Source: Trachythela sp. YZ-2020
Lineage: Eukaryota > Cnidaria > Anthozoa > Malacalcyonacea > Clavulariidae
Assembly: GCA_016169945.1 (NCBI GenBank)
Contig: JADLSH010000190.1
Span: forward strand, 3,286,001 to 3,350,000
Direction of reading: 5' to 3'
DNA: 64,000 nt
Positions 56,625 to 64,000 of the stretch are shown here, in pieces. A program made the translations under genes and the position numbers. The stretch's first letter is position 1. Each line of letters starts with the position of its first letter. The notes below the pieces were generated by a model, which saw nothing but the letters and a program-made list of their open reading frames with translations, did not search any database and was not told the origin of the DNA.

Positions 56625-56822
56625 TTACTTCATGTGTTGCCAAAATCCAATTACATCCTGCATTGTTGGCCTTGTTCGCGGGTCTTCACTTGTACAATCT
56701 TTTACCAATTCTTTAATATCAGCTTTTGGAATTCTATTCATTTGATACTCTCTATCTTCAGGATGTGGTAGCTCACGGGTGGACATCTCGCACACTAGTA
56801 CGCCATAGCTAAAGACGTCGAT
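56625..56822 (-). CDS. Kinase D last exon
   Basis: 66 codons including the stop: IDVFSYGVLVCEMS... EDPRTRPTMQDVIGFW... Acceptor attcacAG. The C-terminal 140 bp of this exon and its 3' flank are almost identical to B (20930-21260). Confidence 0.85.
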   Translation of the reverse strand: MDVFSYGVLVCEMSTRELPHPEDREYQMNRIPKADIKELVKDCTSEDPRTRPTMQDVIGFWQHMK

Positions 56823-59800
56823 CTGTGAATAACAAGAATATTACATGTCACCTGAAACGTTAATAAAGCAAAACATGTACAGAATGAACTGCTAGAATGA
56901 AGTCGGTATATAAACTTTTTAATTTATTACTTGCGATGTTACTACGAATTATTACATCAGATGCATGTTTTGAAAACTAGACGTTGGGAATGTACTTAAA
57001 AGTCCTAAAAGACTAAATTTCTGGTGTGCAGCAGTTATCTTTAAAACAGGGAATGAGGAATTCGGGAATCTAAGACTATTGTAAAGTGAAAAGATATATG
57101 ACATATGTCCGAAGTATGCAAATAATTAATGTTTATATGCGTGCAATGGTATGAATATTTTCCTGAGGTAAAAGATGGAATGTTCCATCCAACTCAGCTA
57201 TCGCCTCTCACCGAATGAATATATTCTTACCATTGAAGGATACAAACATTCACTATTATACAAAACATTGAAGCTTCCATCACGATGTTCAAAACAATCC
57301 AGCAAAATTTAATGCAAACCAAACCGTAGCTCGATGAGTAAAATGGAAGATTTTATTCAATATCACGTGATCCTAATAATTTATATAACGATAGTTCAAT
57401 AATGTGTTTTTTATATAATTAATAGTGTATATTAAATAATATACTGCGGGTCTCTTGTATCAATTTACTGTAAAATACAATAAGAACTTCGACGTTTCGA
57501 GCGAAGGCCCTTCGTTTGGAAGTTAGTAGGGTGGGTCGGGGAAAAACATGCATGTGCTTTTATAGTACGATAGTACGATATTTATAGTACGATATTTATA
57601 GTACGATATTTTTACATATATTATTACCTTTGGGTCATGTTGAGCTTGACTGGCTTCAGGTGCGGCGTAAAACGCTGCTCCCGGACATGGTGTATTGATT
57701 GCTTCCAAGAAATTAGCTGCCCCATAATCTGATATCTTCGCTCTCCTTACTCCACCATTTTCAATCCATAACAACACGTTGGCACTGCTAACATCACGAT
57801 GAATTATTGGGCTTGGCTTTTTTGAATGAAGGTAGTTGAGGCCAAGTGCGACATCCAAGGATATTGATTTAACTTCCTGATTACTCAACTGCAATCTTTC
57901 TCTTGCACGTTGCCCAAGTAATGTACGCAAATCCATATCCATCAGTTCTGTTACAATTAACAAACGTTCTTGATCATTTGTCGTCGCGCATATAAACTGT
58001 AATAAGTTCGGATGCCGACATTGCGATGCGATTTTAATTTCACGTTGGAGAATTCGTGAGTTATATGGAGATAAAATTATTTCGTGAAATTTTTTAACCG
58101 CTACTTTAGTTCCATAAAAGTCTCCCTTGTAAACAGCGCCCCAAGCGCCTCTTCCTAGTACTTCATTTGAAACTACTATTGATCCACTTTCTGTAATAAG
58201 GCCAGAACTGATGTTTTCTTGAAGTTGTTTTTTCAAGTTATCGTTTTCTTGTTGAAGTTGCTGAATTTCGTTGTTCTTGTCGATGTTTTCTTGTTGAAGT
58301 CGCTGTATATAGTTGTCTTTGTTAGTGTTTTCTTGTCGAAGTTGCTGAATTTCGTTATTCTTGTCGGTGTTGTCTTGTTGAAGTTGCTGAATGTCGTCAG
58401 CTTTTTTAGAGTACATTCGGCAAAATTGCTGAATGGACTTATTCTTGTCGGTGTTTTCTTGTTGAAGTTGCTGAATTTCGTTTTTCTTGTCGGTGTTGTC
58501 TTGTTGAAGTTGCTGAATGTCGTCAACTTTTTTAGAGTACATTCGGCAAATTTGCTGATTGTCGTTATTCTTGTCGGTATTTTCTTGTCGAAGTCCCTGA
58601 ATTTCGTTATTCTTGTCGGTGTTTTCTTGTTGAAGTTCCTGAATTTCGTTATTCTTGTCGGTGTTTTTTTGTTGAAGATGCTGTATTTCGTTATTCTTAT
58701 TGGCGTTGTCTTTTCGAAGTTGCTGCATTTCGCTATTCTTGTTGGTGTTTTCTTGTTGAAGTCGCTGAATTTCGTTATTCTTCATGGTGTTTTCTTGTTG
58801 AAGTTGCTGAATTTGGTTGTTCTTGTCGAAGTTTTCTTGTTGAAGTCGCTGTATTTCGCTGTTGCTTGGGAATCTTGATGGAGGTTTTTCTTTTCTTTTT
58901 CCTTTTTTTAACTATTAAAATTGAAAATTTTGTAACACAACATTTGCTACTGAAATAGATTTATTTTGCTACTTCTAATTTAAGCAACAAATCCGGCTAT
59001 AATATACCAGGTACGAAATGCACGAAGTATATCATTTATGCACGATTATTGTTCAAAATTTCAAAATATACTATACGTAGTTTTCTACGCTGGAAAATCT
59101 GTTTGATTGATATTACCAAAAATTGCGGATATACGTTGTGGGCCGAAAATGCGCATTATGTTTCATGCTAGAAACGTTTGCAAATCTGTTTGTGCAAGAC
59201 TGTTTGAGCCATGTTATATTCACGCCTATATTTTAAGGCGGCGTATATTCATTAAATATTCAAGTCATTAAATGCCTTTTGTGGCAAAGTAACGTGATCA
59301 TCAACGTTACCCATTACCACAAAGTTCCGTGACCACTTTGATTTACACACTTCAATCACTCGTGTAAATACTTCAAATACATTGAATTAAATTAAATATA
59401 ATTACCATGAAGAGGGGTTTTAATCTCTTTTTTTCTTTACCTACGACAAAACCATTATATAATTTTAAAATATAAATAACAAACATGAATAAAATTAAAA
59501 TAACGACGATTTTGATTTTTGCACCTGCAAGAAAGTGATTTTAAGCCAGATTATACCTTTGGTCTTTTTCTTCCTAAAATATTCGCTGGGTTTTAATTCA
59601 GATTGTTGATCTTCTACTTCTTCCTGAAAGAGGTAATATATTCTTAGCACTTGATTGTTTCGTGTGATATTTCCCAAGGTGCAACACGGTCACTTTGGCC
59701 AACTTGCAAACATTTTGATGATTCGGTTACCTAACCCTATAAAACACTGACCCGTGCCCCATTAGGCTAACTTGTTCACGCGAAGGAAATCGAACAAATT

Positions 59801-62800
59801 CTGCCACTAGCCAAACAGGCTTAAAAGTGGGACAGTCTGAGCCTTCAGAATTTACTACTACTACCAGAGTGCTTTGCAAGAATTTGGTATCTTTCTATTA
59901 AGAATATTATTGGTAGTGTTACTCACGTACCGCAATTGATTGGTTACCTATGGATGAAAGCGTCAGGTATTCCGTTGCCTGCTAGTTTTCAAATCATTAA
60001 ATATAGCCTAATTTCCAGTTATATATATAGATATTCTGTTAATCCTTTCAAACATGTACACAGCCGAAGAGGATTCACAAACAATAATCTGGTTCTTCCT
60101 AGAGTAAGCACGAACTCAGGTAAACGTTCTTTTTGTTTCCTGGCTTCAAGTGATTGGAACTCTCTAGATATAGAATTACGTGAGGAGCATCCACAGTCTC
60201 TCAATTTAAGAATGCATATTTAAATATAGCATTTATACTAAACTGGCTCAAAATATTGAACTTACCAGCTAGTTAACTAATTATATAACTTATGCTAAAA
60301 CTAGAATCTACTAACATATATATATTGTAAATATTATTAGTTGGTATATGGTTAGATTTTATTTAAATACCGTATAGTTTGTATTGTTGTTGTTTTGTTG
60401 TTGTAAACAACAAATTTGTAGGTTTCCTAATTTCCATAAGCTATACTAGCCAATGAGAAGAAACATCGTGACAACAATGTACCATAAATATGGTCTGGAA
60501 ACTCGGCAATTAACTTAACATAAGCATATATGTAGTAGGCTATATCATTTTTAAGTTGAGACGACTTTACTGTGCACAAATCTTTTGAAATTGATATTTC
60601 AACATCACGGTTGGGTGGTTCAGTGAGATAATTCGATAATTACTTCATTAGTTTATTAGGCCAAATATCTATAACATTAATATTTATACCATAAATCGTC
60701 GCGATGCAGTGATTAACACAATAAATCGCTGCGCGCCGGTGAGCGAATAACAAATTAACATCATTAATAGTGATTCCTAAATATCTCGCCAAATACCGAC
60801 GGGTAGGTCAGTACAGTATTTTGTATATATTTGCTTTGCGCTCTTTCTCCGATATGTGATCAGGTTTCAACAAAGCAAATGTCCGTCTCGATAGTAAAAT
60901 TTTTTGCATGGGTTGGTTTTTTAAAAATTGTTTCCATGTTGAGTTTTTGTTGGTGAAATTAGTTTCGAAAACGTAAAATAATGTAACGGGTTAAGAAAGA
61001 CTTAGCTTTAAATATTCAATGTAGAAAATAAAATTTACACATTTGAAAACGTTTTCTTCAATTTTCGTGAATTGGCTAATTTTTTTACATGTGAAACGTG
61101 AAATGGCTGTTTTTCTTCACGTGAAACATGATCCGAACCCCCCCCTCCTTTATCACCCTCTAAAACAAGAGGGCAAACTAGTGCCTGCGTCCTCGACGTC
61201 TGTCTGCAGTGTTTTGACTTTTGTAGATTTTATATTTGGTACGATAAAATTGTCGCTAACATCTCGAAAACAGTTTTAATTTGTTTTCACCCCGTCTCTG
61301 TCATTGTTTACAACGGTAGCTTTTGCAGTTACAGCTAAAGCCCCCCCGCCCCCCCCCCCTCCAATAGTTCTCTATTTGGTATTGCCCGAATTTGAAGTTT
61401 CTAACGAGTATTCATTTGTTTAAATTGCGTAGGGTTGTGATATAATAACAATAGTTTGGGATGTAATACGTTATATTGGAGTGTTGGGAGTTCGGACACA
61501 TCCTTGCCGCTCTTTCGAGCCCTGCGTGTATATATATGTACGGGTTTTTCTGTGGAAAATCCGGTTTGTGACACCGAAAAAGTGAAAGTCCCTTTATTTT
61601 AAGAAACTGATCCACTTTGTTGTGTAATATAAAGCAATCTATTCCATACATTATATACCTGCATTAAAGGTGGTGAAACTCTTGATTCTGGAAACTCCCT
61701 ATTGGCAAGATGAGAGGACTGTTGTTCTTGACTGATATTTGTTTCTTCACGGTGTTCGATTCTATAGAAGACACAAAAAATACCGATTTAACAATTATTC
61801 GCTGAAGGCGAAGCTATTATCGGCGAGTATTCACATAACTACATGAGCGTAAACGGTGGAAATATTGGGCTAGATTTACTGTTCAAATAATCAATTAGAA
61901 TGAGCGGTTGCTGAAAATGACCGAGAAGAACTATCCTATTTGAAATTAACTTTATACTTGCTGGCATGATTTTGCTCTGCAATAAAGTCATTTCGTCTAT
62001 CTGAAAAGAATGTTCTCTATAATATTTGTATATATAACGTTATATGCCTTCTGAATTCCAATGTTACTGTTCCAAATAGTGGTTTCAAAATTATATTAAC
62101 TTGATTGCTATCCAATATCTGAACGTCGTGATCATTTATCTAAAAATTAAGAAATGTAGATTTAAATCCTTTTAAATCCTTTCAAGACGGCCGACCAACT
62201 TCACAAACTGCCGGTGATCACATGCATGGTGATGGCATTTTCTGTTACAAGCAGCCATGCAACAATGTTGGAATTTAAAGCTTTCAGTAGACATAATCTT
62301 TAATATATTGCATGATTAGATATTGTTATGGGACAGCACATGTTCGCAACGACGTAAAGAATTATAATCAAATATATAAAATTGGGTACTAATTATATAA
62401 TATTTAAAGCTCGACTAGGAGTTGGTCGTTTTAGGAGTGCTTTGAATAGCTTCAAACACGACTATATAATCACTACAAACAATGTAGTGATTATACTTTA
62501 AATGCATGACACCTACTTCGTGCATGGACAGCTTGCATGCTTGATGTAGCTTTTGTGCTAGACTGATTTTTATATATATTTACATTTATTTGTGGGAATA
62601 ATCTAATCAAAACAGCGCCCGTAAAGAAATAGACCTCCACAGCTTCGTATGCAAACCATGTGATCCCTTTTGAGATATGTGATATTTTGATTTCTTTGTC
62701 ATTCTAATCAGAATGCATTGATTCATACCTGAATATCATTAATTTAAATAGAAACAACAACATTACATGTTTCAAGTATGCACTAATCATTCTTTTAGGA

Positions 62801-63419
62801 GGTTACACTGTTCGATGATGTCACGGATCTTTGCTCGCAACAAAATAATAATATTTAAAATTTTTATAGCGCAGATATACATATAAATATCATCAAATGC
62901 CATTATATATATACACATATAAATATGATCAAAATTACAAATCTAATTACAAGCGCTACGAAATTACAATCGCTTCGTTAGCAGCATTAATGTAACAACG
63001 TAAAGAATTGAATAACATCAAACTGGACCTTTATTAATTGATCTTCTGGTTTGACTTTTTCTGCAATGAAACTCTGTGCTTGAACATTTCGAACGAATAA
63101 GCCAGTAGTCTGTGTAGAAAAAGACAAATTCACAAATTGTAAGTCTATATAGGTAAAGGCTATCCAAAAAAAATGCTCCCTCACTTTATTTTGTAATTAA
63201 TAATATTTCAATACTTTACGTAGAATGGATTTTTTTGGCGAATGCGTACCTATCTTCTCTGAAACGTCAGAAACTGGACCACATCAAAATTTCTTTTTAT
63301 GCATAAAAGATTAATTAGTTAGCGGGAACGGAAAATGGCTGGAATTTGCTGTTTCCTAACCTTTTTGCCCCAAAACACACGTCGTAGATAGATCCCTTCT
63401 TTTTTTCTTTCTTTCTTTC

Positions 63420-63450
<31 letters not shown>

Positions 63451-63454
63451 TTTT

Positions 63455-63546
<92 letters not shown>

Positions 63547-63663
63547 TGTCAATATTGCATTAAAACGAATGTTACTTACCCCACGACTGTTTCTGCCAAA
63601 ATATAATTCAAAATCAAGTGCGTCGTTAACTTCCTTTTCAAATGCCACGCGTACTATTTCTTC
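56625..63663 (-). CDS. Kinase gene D: PDZ-like, basic patch, coiled coil, TKL kinase (intact, 5' end outside window)
   Basis: Exons: 63663-63580 (phase 0/0), 63109-63029 (0/0), 62000-61951 (0/2), 61761-61659 (2/0), 59623-59557 (0/1), 58901-57628 (1/0), 56822-56625. All phases agree and about 618 codons stay open. Order: PDZ-like domain (LDFEL, GLFVRNVQAQS, VKPEDQLIKIDEMTL), linker (EEVEDQQSELKPSE), basic patch (FRKKKTKGKRKEKPPS), fifteen 14-residue coiled-coil repeats, kinase. The kinase has GRGAWG, VAVK, HRDVSSAN, DYG, APEAS and TRPTM, so it is expected to be active and Ser/Thr-directed like other TKL kinases. The MASS first exon should lie beyond the right edge. A basic patch could be a nuclear signal or membrane-binding; no membrane segment is seen. 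Confidence 0.75.
56823..57627 (-). other. Last intron of kinase D with a Penelope-type repeat fragment
   Basis: 57478-57540 holds caataagaacttcgacgttt... gaagtta, the same repeat as at 42715-42765 and, inverted, at 43370-43416. Just before the donor lie tandem gtacgatatt units (57566-57615). Nothing else is seen. Confidence 0.45.
57628..58901 (-). CDS. Kinase D main exon: basic patch, coiled coil, kinase
   Basis: 1274 bp, entered in phase 1 at an AG inside ttaaaaaaag and left in phase 0 at AAG|GTAATA. Two coiled-coil units are replaced by a Cys-containing variant (QICRMYSKK, QFCRMYSKK) 42 residues apart, a mark of a recent internal duplication. The kinase begins SIVVSNEVLGRGAWG. Confidence 0.88.
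59557..59623 (-). CDS. Kinase D linker exon
   Basis: 67 bp, EEVEDQQSELKPSEYFRKKK, acceptor tttcAG, donor AAAG|GTATAA. Matches 26558-26624 in B. Confidence 0.7.
59880..60240 (+). mobile_element. LINE RT C-terminal fragment
   Basis: Plus-strand frame 59936-60223 ends in a pattern typical of CR1/L2-like RT tails (HSRRGFTNNNLVLPRVSTNS, RSFCFLASSDWNSL). It is truncated on the 5' side and lies in the kinase D intron. 60300-61658 otherwise shows no coding evidence. Confidence 0.6.
61659..62000 (-). CDS. Kinase D exons 3 and 4 (end of PDZ-like part, linker)
   Basis: 62000-61951 reads IDEMTLLQSKIMPASIK with a phase-2 donor (AA|GTTAAT). 61761-61659 completes the codon and reads IEHREETNISQEQQSSHL, ending LMQ|GTATAT in phase 0. 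IDEMTL falls where PDZ domains have the I-x-x-V-N-G turn. The GTTAAT donor is weak, so exon 3 is the least certain. Confidence 0.5.
63029..63109 (-). CDS. Kinase D PDZ-like exon 2
   Basis: 27 codons, TTGLFVRNVQAQSFIAEKVK then PEDQLIK, acceptor tctacacAG, donor AAG|GTCCAG. Collinear with A exon 8367-8438. Confidence 0.7.
63402..63547. repeat. (CTTT)n microsatellite
   Basis: About 145 bp of tttc units with two interruptions. Lies in the kinase D intron between the two PDZ-like exons; the lysine-rich ORF read through it on the minus strand is not coding. Confidence 0.95.
63580..63663 (-). CDS. Kinase D PDZ-like exon 1
   Basis: 28 codons, EEIVRVAFEKEVNDALDFEL then YFGRNSRG, acceptor attttAG, donor GGG|GTAAGT, phase 0/0. 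Collinear with A exon 9215-9301. To the right (63665-64000) only intron-like DNA is seen. Confidence 0.7.
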
Positions 63664-64000
63664 CTAAAATATATTTATCAACAAGTCACGCCTTAAACTG
63701 TTTATAATGTTGTTGGAAAAATATTTAAGGTAATTATGGCAATACAGATTATTGATCAAATTTCATGTAACATTTATTATAGTAATATTAATTTTGCAAA
63801 AACTAATGAGAAATTCGGGTCAGTTCGATATTAACAAGCACAATTTAGGCACGCCAATTTAATAGTTCCCAACTATTCCTAAAGCCTCGTACAGACAAGC
63901 AAGTTTTCCTTAACAAGTTTTATTTGCCCGTGTGTACGGCAAAAAATTGACAAGTTTTCCTTGACAAGGAGCCTTGTTCAAAAGCTGGTAATGCCAGCTT

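Noticed and set aside
61338..61361. C-rich run as a regulatory site
   Set aside because: Simple low-complexity sequence in a long intron.
63319..63648. 109-codon ORF with a KKERKKERK run
   Set aside because: Only the first 28 codons are a kinase D exon; the rest reads through the splice donor into the (CTTT)n microsatellite.

Overview
The window is AT-rich, intron-containing animal DNA that is very densely loaded with transposable elements. Kinase exons carry GT-AG boundaries with matching phases, and the retroelements are of animal types (BEL/Pao, CR1/L2-like LINEs, Penelope-like elements, a tRNA-derived SINE). I infer an invertebrate, most likely an early-branching one such as a sponge or cnidarian. 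The sequence alone does not fix the species.

The host-gene backbone is a tandem array of one gene family on the minus strand, repeated about four times. Copies are A (5034-16145), B (21063-26624), C (46464-47353) and D (56625-63663, continuing past the right edge). Joined by splice phase, copies A and D encode a short N-terminal exon starting MASS (seen in A), a PDZ-like domain split over two or three small exons, a linker, a basic patch, an Asn/Gln/Glu-rich coiled coil of 14-residue (42-bp) repeats, and a TKL-type kinase domain whose last exon starts at subdomain IX. D looks intact. B keeps its catalytic residues but has lost its N-terminal exons and the normal start of its coiled-coil exon. 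A has lost HRD and DFG-type residues. C has a 13-bp frameshifting duplication, a broken glycine loop and no last exon. Between the copies lie diverged repeats of a small membrane-type ORF (best at 16741-17040, head to head with the first exon of A) and of a further 1.1-kb segment.

Other candidate host genes are a small PB1-domain protein (39574-40054, one frameshift), an acidic pseudogene (17318-17764), a 71-codon ORF (17971-18234) and an unexplained 115-codon ORF (40590-40937).

Mobile DNA fills the rest. A decayed BEL/Pao element (9649-15150) sits in intron 1 of kinase A and itself carries an 8-bp-TSD MITE. From 26.7 to 38.2 kb there is a nest: a CR1/L2-like LINE, a Penelope-like element split by another LINE, which is split by a SINE, plus several DNA elements with clear target-site duplications. 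From 42 to 52 kb lie foldback elements with 9-10-bp duplications, one nested in another. At 53.0-54.7 kb an 18-bp minisatellite (about 90 copies) has grown out of the terminal repeat of a pogo/Tigger-like element.

The most notable RNA feature is a complete hammerhead ribozyme at 55448-55491 (+), with degenerate relatives at 31139-31182, 38025-38136 and 55921-55961 in Penelope- or retrozyme-like remnants.
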